The notes beneath the pieces are model-generated. The model had not been told where the DNA came from, ran no database searches, and worked only from the letters and a program-made list of their open reading frames with translations. Source: Acanthopagrus latus (Eukaryota; Chordata; Actinopteri; Spariformes; Sparidae). From it: a stretch of 64,000 bases of DNA. Numbering within the stretch: the stretch's first letter is position 1; the number at the start of each line of letters is the position of its first letter. The stretch covers positions 7,049,497-7,113,496 of the forward strand of contig NC_051039.1 of assembly GCF_904848185.1 (NCBI RefSeq), written 5' to 3'. This document shows positions 11,644-21,462 of this stretch, piece by piece. The translations under genes were made by a program, and so were the position numbers.

Positions 11644-11819
11644 CCATTACAGTGAGGTGTGCTCTTGCTTCCACAGGTTTGGCAGTGCTGTTGCTAAGCA
11701 ATGCTTCACAAACATATAACCCTGTGTCAGAGAAGGTAGGGGCAGGAATTATGAGCCGACGCCCACTGGCCAGCCGACGCCCATCGCGTTTCCATGACAC
11801 CACGAGACTGTCCACTGGT
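11644..11819 (-). CDS. sdk1: sdk1 exon: second half of Ig domain 3
   Basis: Coding exon of 176 nt. It enters in phase 2 (AG plus A gives Arg) and leaves in phase 1 (G). The acceptor is tctcag, preceded by an exceptionally long pyrimidine tract; the donor is gtaaga. The peptide is PVDSLVVSWKRDGRRLASGR, RLIIPAPTFSDTGLYVCEAL and LSNSTAKPVEARAHLTVM. It shows the C-strand WKRDG, the RRL.I.....SDTG.Y.CEA F-strand motif, and an N-S-T sequon. ARPV..L.V.WKR and TG.YVCEA match SDK1. A run of eight GT dinucleotides on the plus strand (CA in the transcript) begins 22 nt past the donor. Confidence 0.96.
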
Positions 11820-11822
11820 CTG

Positions 11823-11922
11823 AGAGGAGAGGATAAGAAGAGAGGGGTGGAGAGGAGGAAAGGTGATGAGAAGAAGAGTGGGGAAGAGGAAAAGAGAGAA
11901 GAGAAGAAGAGAGAAGAAAGAA
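11823..11922 (-). promoter_or_regulatory. extended polypyrimidine tract before Ig3 acceptor
   Basis: On the transcript strand this is an almost uninterrupted C/T run of about 100 nt ending at the acceptor tctcag of exon 11644-11819. Only a handful of purines interrupt it. This is far longer than the usual 15-40 nt tract. Function as a splicing signal is inferred from position. Confidence 0.75.
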
Positions 11923-12372
11923 CCACAGGAGTCGGGTGAATTCGAGAAAAAGGAAAAGAGTGACAGAAGGCAATTACAACATATTAAATCCATCAGTTTA
12001 TGTGTCAATGAGGCAGGAAATGAATGATGACAGTCTGTATATCAGAGCAGTCAGCTCTACTCAGCATGAAGGAGCTTCAGTCAGTTACTCTGGATGTCGG
12101 AGAGACTGAACGGGTTTTCATGTATAGGGAGATTTTGTTTCGGATAAACAACATCAAAACACCATTTTGCATGCTGATGCATGGATGTGTGTGTAATGTT
12201 TTTATTCATGGAAGTGTAGCTCAGTTGTCTGGTACATTTTCATGCAAAAATTCAACTCTTACAAGCAATCTGCGGTAAAATGTACAACTGATTTACTTGG
12301 ACAACAGGCAATTATGCAACCAGCAGCTTTAATGGCCATCTAGATACAATTTGTTAAGGATGACTTAAATGT

Positions 12373-12590
12373 ATTCCCTGAGAAATTGACAAAAATGATG
12401 TAAACTGTCATAAATCTTGCAATGTAAAGAAAAAAGTGAGAAAGAAATTCCCGGATGTGTCCCTTTATCTGGATCAGCACCAGAAGTTAATGGGGTCTAT
12501 TCTGGGCTGAGACCCATCCTCAATCCAAGTGTCATAGAAATCCGTTTTTGTCTAATCCTACTGAAAACATAACCTCACTGGCAGAGGAAT
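12373..12590. repeat. interspersed teleost repeat, copy B
   Basis: Starts ccctgagaaattgacaaaaa, then ggatcagcaccagaagttaa, ccaagtgtcatagaaatccg, ctaatcctactgaaaacata and acctcactggcagaggaata. It is the same element and orientation as 2100-2325, and keeps the downstream 'aaaacataacctccttggcagagg' part that copy A lacks. Confidence 0.7.
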
Positions 12591-14473
12591 AAAAAGGCTG
12601 CCTGTGAAATACAAGCTGCTGACACACTGAACAAGTTGTATCTAAAATACATTAGCTAGACGATCATTACCGTAACATTTCTTTGATTTATCATCATTGT
12701 GTTGTTTTATATTTCTGAGTGGCTCTTTGGTTTTCCTCCAATAAAAATCACTTTGTTGATGACATTGGATGACACTAACAAAAGACTGTCATATTAAGAG
12801 ATGTGGAGGAGCCGAAGACAAGATGGTAATTCATGCTGCATTTGGTGACATATTTTCTGTCTCAAAATGTGTTGTTTTGGGAGTAAATCAGGTCAGTGTG
12901 GTAAAAAATAACTGAAAACGTTACGTGTAAGAAGTCACATAATACTCAAGTTCTTCAAAGCAGATGAAAATGCAACCGCTTAACAAGCAGTCCAACTATA
13001 AATAATACAATGTTTTGCTTTTTCTGAGGATACAGTTGAGGGTTTACTGCGTCATCTCTCAGATGATGCACCTCGAGGTATAGACAAAGTTGGATGGAAA
13101 AGTAATTTAATTTACTGCTAGGCTGATATGTCAAAACTTTAATATGCTTTCTCAGAGGCTTCTGTCCAAAACAAAAGAATCCAAAAGGTACCCAAAGCAG
13201 ATCAAACAGCCCTTAATGCTATGCTCACTGAGACTGCTTGTTTTCAATCAAACTCCTAATTATTTTTGCACTCTACCAGGGCGGCACTGGTGCATATGAC
13301 TGATCAATGGTTAATGGATGTGGATAGCAGATGCTTTTAGACTTCAGCACTGCACTTGATTTCACTGATCACACTCTTCTTCGTTCTCCAAAAACTTCAA
13401 TGTATTAGTTCGTCTCTTTCAGTTGTTCCCTGGGTACAGAATTATCTCTCTGTGTGAGTATCTTTCAGTGGGTGCTTCTGTGATTTCAGAAATAGCCTCT
13501 GTGGAGTGGATTGTCTCTGGCAGAGGAAATGCAGCAGACTGAGCTGCAGATCTAATACCTATAGAGCATTCCTCAGAGTTTATATGATGGATATACAGTT
13601 TAGTCAATTGTTTTTTCAGGCTATACCTTAAGTGCTTTCCCCGAGGTCAAGGGCTGGTCTAATGCAGCTGAAAAGCATTAAATGCAACTTCACCTCTCAC
13701 AGTATGGGGCAGCCAGACAATCCATGAATTAATAACACAATCCAACAATAACCTTGCACATGTAAGACACAACGAACATCAGTGCAGCATGTTGAACCAG
13801 TGGCGCCTAGAATATCACCTGTTGTGTACTGATGATCAAGACTATCCGTGACTTTAATTTGGTACAAGCCTCACTTTTCTTTTTAATCCATGCTGGACAA
13901 GGACACACTTCTGAGAGCATATTACAAAATGTAATATACTGATAATGTTCTCCTTGTGTATATACTTGGATGTAGCTGATGGTGACCAAAGCACAGTTTC
14001 TTTCAGGGAAGTTGGCTAAGCTGCAGTGCGCTCCCTAAAGGAGGCAGAAAAATGGCCAGACTTTCCATGCAGTTCTTTCGCCATCGTCTGGCATCGGAAG
14101 CAGCGAATTCAGTGTGAGATACAGAAAACACAAGCTCATATTGCAGCAGTTCTCATGCCACCTCTATGACTAATACAGAGAAATAAGGGTGCAAAACTGA
14201 TGTTGTTCCTCTAGTCTTGACATAAGAGTCTGTCTGGAATAAAATGACACAGATTTACATGTTTAACATAAAGCACACATGAGCCGTCCGGTTGTCTGTT
14301 GGCTCTATAATCACATGGGACACAGAGCGGTTGGACCGTTCATATAAGTGATGAGCGGAAAAACTGATTTCAGTTCTGTTTTTTGGCAACTCCTGAACTA
14401 AAGTAGAATTGGCTGTTGCTTTAATAAAACATCTGTTGATTCAGACAAGATGGCACCCTTGTGTCAGTATGTA

Positions 14474-14475
<2 letters not shown>

Positions 14476-14544
<69 letters not shown>
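14476..14544. repeat. (TG)n microsatellite, first of three
   Basis: About 34 TG units, followed after an A by a few more up to 14551. Confidence 0.98.
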
Positions 14545-14551
<7 letters not shown>

Positions 14552-14670
14552 CGCATACTGGACTTGGCATAGGCCAGAGTGAATTTGTGGGCGAATTCAG
14601 CTTCTCTGCTGATGTCAGACAGGACTTTGATCCAACTTCTGTTTAAGTTAACTTGGTACTGGAGTGTTTA

Positions 14671-14674
<4 letters not shown>

Positions 14675-14719
<45 letters not shown>

Positions 14720-14724
14720 GTGTG
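14675..14724. repeat. (TG)n microsatellite, second of three
   Basis: About 25 TG units with one TGCG interruption near the right end. Confidence 0.97.
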
Positions 14725-14827
14725 CACTTATACTAGGGGGAAAGACTTGCTGAGCTACGACTTTATGTGGTGTCCTCTAATTGCCCTGGAAGAAAACAGT
14801 GCCATCTAAAAAGAAAGGATCTGTTTG

Positions 14828-14830
<3 letters not shown>

Positions 14831-14891
<61 letters not shown>
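14831..14891. repeat. (GT)n microsatellite, third of three
   Basis: About 30 GT units. Ends 22 nt from the donor of exon 14914-15016, so the transcript has a long CA tract immediately inside the intron. Confidence 0.98.
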
Positions 14892-14892
<1 letters not shown>

Positions 14893-14913
14893 ATGCACAT
14901 AAAAGAGATTTAC

Positions 14914-15016
14914 CTGGCATTAGCAATGCACTCCAGTGTAGTCTCACTGCCTGCCACCGCAGTTGTGTCTTTGGGTCCGATCACAATCGCCGGAGTCACG
15001 AGTTCTGATTCAGGAT
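14914..15016 (-). CDS. sdk1: sdk1 exon: first half of Ig domain 3
   Basis: Coding exon of 103 nt, entering in phase 1 (G plus AT gives Asp) and leaving in phase 2 (AG). The acceptor is ctgtcacag and the donor is gtaaat. The peptide is DPESELVTPAIVIGPKDTTA followed by VAGSETTLECIANA. P.IV..P....VAGS.ETTLECIA.AR is the sidekick Ig3 start, and ETTLECIA is SDK1-like (human SDK1 SSETTLECIASAR, from memory). The linker before it (DPESELVTP) is shorter and different from the mammalian linker, so the Ig2-Ig3 hinge is a variable stretch. Long (CA)n tracts in the transcript follow 22 nt past the donor. Upstream lies the 32.8-kb intron. Confidence 0.95.
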
Positions 15017-15229
15017 CTGTGACAGAGAGAGAAAATATGAGAGGCAGTTAAGGCCATAAATCACACAGAGCGGCATAATTTCAGACATGGATGACAAGAG
15101 ACTCTCACTCACTTTACTGTACACTGTAGCACACTCGCTTGTACTGACCATGATTCAACTTAACGCACCACCACAGCATCCTTTATTTTGTTTTCTTTGT
15201 GCCCATGTGCCATTCTGTCTCTTGTATGT

Positions 15230-15385
15230 TCTCTTGGACATGGCACCAGCTTTTTAAATCCTGATCAGATATCTAAATATGTCACTTTGGACTTAAATCA
15301 TGATGGCCATTTTCCACGATTTTCTGTAATTTCATGGACCAAAAACTGATTGATTAATTGAAAAAATATTCAGCAGATAACTCCA
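15230..15385. repeat. possible relic of the GCAACTAA-ended repeat family
   Basis: The succession gatggccattttccacgatt, ttctgtaatttcatggacca, and actgattgattaattgaaaa follows the order of the interior and end of the family seen at 28870-29095 and 38595-38840. It is strongly diverged, and no terminus is visible. Confidence 0.4.
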
Positions 15386-15700
15386 AATGAATAATGATGT
15401 TACTCAGTGTCTCCTCAGTGAAAAATAAATAAGCCAATGTTTGCTGTTACAAACTGTTACAGTGCCCCCAAGCAGCAAATATATCAATTAATGCAAGTTT
15501 AAGGTCAGAGTGGATTTAGAAGTCTATACTGCACTGACTTTTGTAGACAATTTAAGTTTGATCAGACACATTTCTTAAAGTGTCAGAGAGGTTGGTTGGT
15601 TGTCTTGCAGTCTGAGCAGTTCCACGATCCAATTTCCCAAATTGCCTCTGTCAAAAGACCCGTTACGAACCAGTGGGCACGTTTTATTGTGCATGGCTAT

Positions 15701-15939
15701 GGGCCCGATCACACTGAGACACGTCGCTAGAAACACATTTTTCTATGGGCTATTAGACGCACATTAAATATTCTGAACTTGTCACTGAGTTCCAGGCAGT
15801 GTTACACTTGACCCAGGCTTGCACTGAAGCCCTGCTCCACAGGTGCACCATGCTGTTTTGCCTGAACTGCTTTGCAAACTCAACAAAATTGTTTGAAGCG
15901 GCCGTACCTGTAGGAAAGAGTTTTGGTGTGATCAGGCCC
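15701..15939. mobile_element. MITE with GGGCCYGATCACAC inverted repeats
   Basis: A 239-bp segment starting GGGCCCGATCACAC and ending, in reverse complement, GGGCCTGATCACAC: 13 of 14 bases match. 'gggccygatcacac' ends are known to me from short non-autonomous DNA elements of fish genomes. There is no coding capacity. Flanks (ctat / ttat) do not give a clean duplication, partly because another element abuts on the right. Confidence 0.7.
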
Positions 15940-16381
15940 TTATGGTGTGTTCCATTTGAAGTCTGAATTTCCGAGCACCCAACTATAAGGCCCCCTGAGG
16001 TCAGATTTCCGACTTGGAAAGCCAAACGCATCTCACAAACGGCAAGCTCAATATCCAAGAGGGCTGCTGCGCAAATCAACACTTGTGAAAGCTGTAGAAT
16101 TTACTGTTTATTAGCACATCCACCTTATTTGTGTCTCACTGAGTCACTCTTACACAATGTACTGTTCAACTTCTATCCGTGGACATGTTGCGTTGTTGTT
16201 GGTACGAGCAAAATATTGTCCAATGCGTTGTTAGCAACTTGTGCTGTAAACAATGGCTAACAATCTCTAATCTGGCAAGCGAATGGATTCCAAATTGTTG
16301 TACTGGAACACTGTCAACTCGGGTATGACATCATGCCCTGCCCCGACTACCAACTTCCGAGGTAAATGGAACGCATCATAA
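15940..16381. mobile_element. MITE-like element with TTATGRTGYGTTCCATTT ends
   Basis: A 442-bp segment. Left end TTATGGTGTGTTCCATTT; right end in reverse complement TTATGATGCGTTCCATTT: 16 of 18 bases match. Subterminal parts also pair partly (tttccgag...cgacttgg against ctcggaagttggtagtcggg). No transposase frame. It begins at the base after the end of 15701-15939. Confidence 0.7.
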
Positions 16382-17180
16382 CAAAAGGCTTTACAGAGAC
16401 GGTGTTGTGATATACATAAAACTGTCTGTATCTTCTTCATATTCATTTTTTGTCCTATTTTCAATTTAAAGTAGAATTGCACATAGTAGCAATACTGTTT
16501 TGGCTTGTCAAAGTTTTTAGAATAATAACACTTGGAATTGACAAGACAAAATCAATTGGAATAGCGTTCACATTCAGTGTGAGAACAGAAATGATTCGTT
16601 TTGGCCATGCCGAAAGAGTAATTAAGTTGTATATGATAATTAATGCCATCTGTTCAGTGTCTGTCCAGCTTAACACACACACTCAAATGAGAGCGTGATG
16701 AATAGAATATTGTTTTTGAAGAGGTGGGTGAAGGTGGAATAAGAGAGTATGAAATGAATGACGGCATATGAGAGAAAGATAATAGTAAGTGACTGACAGT
16801 GTATAAGAGAGATTGACAGTATATGTGATTCAGCACAGATGTTTGAGTGTCAACTTGACTGATACGACTTCGAATGGAACTCTATAATTCTGTTCTGCTA
16901 CTTCTAAACTGCCATTATCTCTAAACCCAGACATATTTTCAACTTTACACACACACACAAACATAAAAATTCTCTCCTAAACAATACGACTCTTTGTCAA
17001 ACACACCACTCCTCTGTTTGAAGCATGTTAATGATATATTGGAGACGGTATGATGGTGCGCGTGAGTTGCAGGGATAGTGTTTAGAAAAAGAGTACAGTG
17101 GTGTGAGTATGTGAAGAATGATTTATGGTCTAAGGGCTGTGTGTATGAGAGTATAGTGGTGTGTGTGTGTGTCAGACTTT

Positions 17181-17183
<3 letters not shown>

Positions 17184-17213
<30 letters not shown>
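17184..17213. repeat. (GT)n microsatellite
   Basis: Fifteen GT units within a broader GT-rich stretch that begins near 17157. Confidence 0.9.
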
Positions 17214-17215
<2 letters not shown>

Positions 17216-19568
17216 TATGATTTATGGTGGGAATGGACTCTTATAAGAAAAGGACACTCTAGGATTGTTATCAGCTTGAAGTGTATAACATCTGCTCAGC
17301 CAAATAGCATAAAAACAGTAGAATAAAACAATCGCTATGTTTTACAGAGAGTGTGAAGCCTCCATATCACTGTTATGTGTGTGTGTGTGTGTGTATGTGG
17401 ACATCATTGGGTTTCCCGTGAATACACGAAGATGAATATGTAGATTTCCAATAAGGGAGGAGTAGGGACGACAAATGAACAGGTCTGATAGGGACTGGTG
17501 AGGGGCGAGGGGTGTTAGAAAGGGGGTTATATGGAGGGAAGTCGAGGAGCAGCTTTGATCCCCCCTTTGAAGGGAGGAAGGGGAAAAGGTGGTAATTAAC
17601 TCCCTGCTCTTCATTCCTCCTTCTCATTCTCCCCCCTCTTTCTCCCCCCCTTTTTTTAAATGGAGAGAAAGAGCTGAAAAGTCATACCCCACTGTCACAC
17701 GGAATAAGAAATGTGAGAGCGGGAAGATGGGCAAATGATACGCGCTCACACACACACACACACACTCGCCGTACTGTCTTGACACCTACACTTGCTGATG
17801 CTCCTACTCGAAGTGGAGGTTGAGTCATTAATGTGGAAGATAAGTGAAGTGACACAAAAAAGGGAGATGGGAAGTAATAGTGGAGGTCTCTATCGCTCTC
17901 TTCCCAATTTCTCCCTCACACATGCACACACACGCACACACTGCGGAGAGTTCTTGTATAAAGTGTTGAAATTTGAAAGGTTCGGTGTGGAGAAGTTACG
18001 ATAGCTAACAAGTGTGGGTGGAAAGACAGAGACAGGCAGAGGGACGGTGGACAGGTAGACGTAGAGAGAGTAAGTGGAGAGCATCCATTAGCTGCAGAGG
18101 TCAGGCAGAGACTGGCAGACATCGGTGGAGCCTTAATGGCAGCAGCGACCGATGATAATGAGCAGAGGGGGGATGTGAACCCGTCCTGTTAACTTGGCCA
18201 GTGAGTGTGAGGGGAGTATAAGACAGACAAATCAGGACAGCAGGAACACCTGTATGACAAGGGAGAACACTTGGGAGAGAGATTATAGAGAGTATATATG
18301 TAGATGGAAAAAGCGAGGGGGGACTGTACAGATGGTCTTTTTCTTCCTGGAGTGACAGACATGATGGTAGATGTAGAGGGGAACGCAAAATGCCATATGG
18401 TTGTGTGATCTGCGCTCTTCTTTTCCCTCTGTCAGAGTGTCTAACATCCTCTTTCTCTGGGGAAATCTCTATCATTTCATCTCCTCTGTATCTCTCGGTC
18501 CCCACTGCACATCTTCCCTCCGTTATTCCCTAACATCCTCTCATCTCCTCCTTTTTGTTGTTTAAACACGGATTATCAAATTAATCTCCCTCAACTTTAA
18601 CAAGGAGAAATATTGAAACTGGCAGACAGTGTTATAACGGCGTGTCTGCGTGTGCGCAAGCTGTGGCAGCTAAAAGGCTCCCTGTAAGGATTCTACAAAG
18701 AGAGTCCAGAAGTTTAATCTAACTCTATTGGATTCCTCATTTAGCAAATGAGAAACACCATGTGGCAGAGAGATGGAGAGCGGGAGCGATTGAGGGAAGG
18801 AGGGCAGCGAGGAACGCAGGGAGAGCCGGAGTATAACGAAGCAATATCAGAACAACAACTTGGGGCTGAAGAGCTTCATTAAAGAAAGTGGGATGATAAA
18901 AAGAAGAACGGTTAAAGCCGAAAAAATAAATTAAAACAGATGAGGATACGGAAAAAGACATCACTTTTCTGCGTGTGCGCGCGCACATGGATGTGAGTAT
19001 AATTTAGCACCGGGCTGGCAGTGACGCACTGCAACATTGCAGCGCTCTCGTCGGCGCAATCATCGCTGATTGACAGTTAAGTGCTGCTGAGGTGACACAG
19101 CTGTGTGAGGGTATGCATGCATGTGTGAGTCTGTGTGCGTGGTATTCAGAGTGAAGCAGAAAAATCCCAATTAAATCAAGGATGGGAATGAAAAAAAAAA
19201 AGAAAAAAACAGGGTTGGTAAAAGGATTGATGCGGCTTTGGGGCAGGGAAGAGATAGAGATGGAAAAATAGTGGGCGAGAGAGATAGATGGAGAGACAGA
19301 GAGAGAGAGAGCGAGGGAGAGGGAGATGAAAGGCTATTCCATCCACAGATTACTACGTAATCCCTCGTCGAATGGATTCTCTCAGATTACAGCTTGTTCT
19401 CCTATTAAATCTGCCAGTCACTCCAAACTCCCTATTGTGTCAGTGAAACAGTTGGGGTGTGTGTGCATGTGTGTGTGTGTATGATCTTTCTATGACCTGA
19501 GATCTGTGTGTTTAAGCCTTTCAAATCTCTGCAGAGACCTCGAGAGCAGAGAGACTGGCTGAGGGGTG

Positions 19569-19569
<1 letters not shown>

Positions 19570-19642
<73 letters not shown>

Positions 19643-19678
19643 CACACACACACACGCACACACACACACACACACACA
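19570..19678. repeat. (CA)n microsatellite
   Basis: About 54 CA units with two CG interruptions spaced 20 bp apart (cacgcaca), suggesting an internal duplication of a 20-bp block. Confidence 0.98.
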
Positions 19679-21368
19679 TTTATTTACATACACACATGCA
19701 CAGTGAAGGCTGCTGTTAGCTGACTGTGTATTAATAGATTTGTCAGATAGGTGTCAGCAGGGTTTATAGCCAAATAATGCAGATCACACAGAGGCTGCGT
19801 ACATGACACACAGAGAGAAGAAAGGTTTGAGAGTGGGAGAGAAAACATAAAAAAGGAAAGAAAGATGGAAAGGAGGGACTTGGGCAAGGAGAGGTTAAAG
19901 AAAATGGATAGCTTTTATAAATATTTTAAAAGGGTTTTTTTTTGGAAGGTATACAAAAATAAATGGAGAGGAGGAGGTGATCATTTGCCGATCCCTCCTG
20001 AGACTACTGCATGTGTGTGAGAGTGGGGTGAGTGTTTGTGCGTGTCACTGCGCTCATTAATGCTGCATGCTGACAGCTAAGTGTCATCGTCTGACTACAC
20101 TTGCCTTGGAATGCCAATATAAAACCACAAGCCAGGAAACACACACACATACGTGCACGCATCTTAAGCCACACCACACCAAGAGTAGAGGATCCAAGCC
20201 CCAGGGGGAGACAGACACAGACAATGGGAAGCAGTGAGAGGACCGAGAAAGATGCCCGATTTTAAATATTCATCTCTTCCTTCAGCTGCCAACCCCTCTA
20301 TCTATCTCTGTCATCACGCCACACGAGTGATGGAAGGAGGGGGTGGAAAGTAGGGAAAGAAATGAAGGAAAGACGAAGAAACGAGACGCATGTAGCAGTA
20401 ATGGAGAGGCAGGGTAGGAGTTAAGCTCTCAGGAGTGCTCAATGATTATTTGATTAATTTTAAGTACTATAGTTGCGTTTTTTTTGGCTGCTTGACAAAA
20501 CCCACAATGACATATTGAGGTAACATTTCATCATCACTGTACCAGAACAAGGGCTTGCAATTGCTTCATGCCTGGAAACTTTTTCGGAACAGTAAGGGAA
20601 AACTGAGAATATTTTTCCCCCATTAATTCGGAAAATCATTAATGCAGTTATTACTCTACAAGTAGAAAATATGTCAATATGGCCTAAAATATAATGGAAA
20701 CATCATGTGGCCATGAAGGAACTTTAAAGTGGGCTCAAGCACTCAGTGTTCTCTGTGACTCAGTGGTTGAATACCAGCAGCGATAAACACTCTCGCAGCA
20801 TATGTAATTCCTTTGGACACTGTGAATCTGCAGCAAGAGGCTGCTAGAAATCAGGGGGCAGAAACAATGGCACCTCAGGTACCTGACACTCAGGTGACGC
20901 TGGAGGAAAACAAACGTGCATGTCTGATGTAGCAGACAAAGCGTTTCCCAAATGAAGTGAAGCCTGAGAGCTAGTTCAACCTGCCCACATGTCACACTCC
21001 CCTCACTGTGACGTCCCACAGACCTTTTGTCAGTATGGCGAAGCGCTATCGCCATTCTTTTGCTGCCATGCAGCTCACCTGAAAGCCATGCTGACACAAG
21101 CACTGCTTCACAGCTGCTGCTGTTCAAAAGTCCCACCTCCACTCCAGCATCAACCTGTGAGCTGAGCTCATGTTCCCTTTGGTGGTTATATTTAGGAGGA
21201 AGTTATTATTGTCAGCCCCCTCTCCCTGTTGTCATGAGCTTAGTGTTTCAAATGTTCAAAGGTTCAGTTAATAGTCATTTTACAACACCAGGGTTGTAGA
21301 ACGAGACGTAAAGTGTTTTCCCTTTATGCTGCATAAGAAAAAAAATCTTTAACGGAGGAGTGTTCAGG

Positions 21369-21462
21369 TTGACCACAGGAGTGTCTCAGCCTGAGGAATG
21401 AAGCTGATCTGTAGTCTGGAGGAATGGCGACGGATACCTTTACCAGACGGCAGCAGAGTAAA
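21369..21462 (-). pseudogene. LINE ORF2 C-terminal remnant
   Basis: On the minus strand the translation SPFTLLPSGKGIRRHSSRLQ then ISFIPQAETLLWST ends at a stop codon. The pattern LLPSG(K/R)...R(L/F)..SF.PQA..LL followed by stop is the end of reverse transcriptase ORFs of fish LINEs (L2/Rex-like groups), as I know them. The nucleotide sequence also fits a widespread fish repeat. Upstream sequence does not extend the frame, so it is a 5'-truncated or decayed copy. Dead retrotransposon fragment, not a cellular gene. Confidence 0.6.

Larger units (their letters stand above)
11820..14913 (-). other. sdk1: sdk1 intron within Ig3
   Basis: A 3094-bp intron. The acceptor side (11823-11922) is about 95 percent purine on the plus strand, giving a very long pyrimidine tract in the transcript. 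It holds an interspersed repeat at 12373-12590 and three separate (GT)n arrays at 14476-14891 next to the donor. No coding support elsewhere. Confidence 0.85.

Noticed and set aside
18740..19340. GA-rich region with AAAAA runs as a possible promoter or CpG island
   Set aside because: Purine-rich but without CpG clustering or a TATA/initiator arrangement that I could defend.
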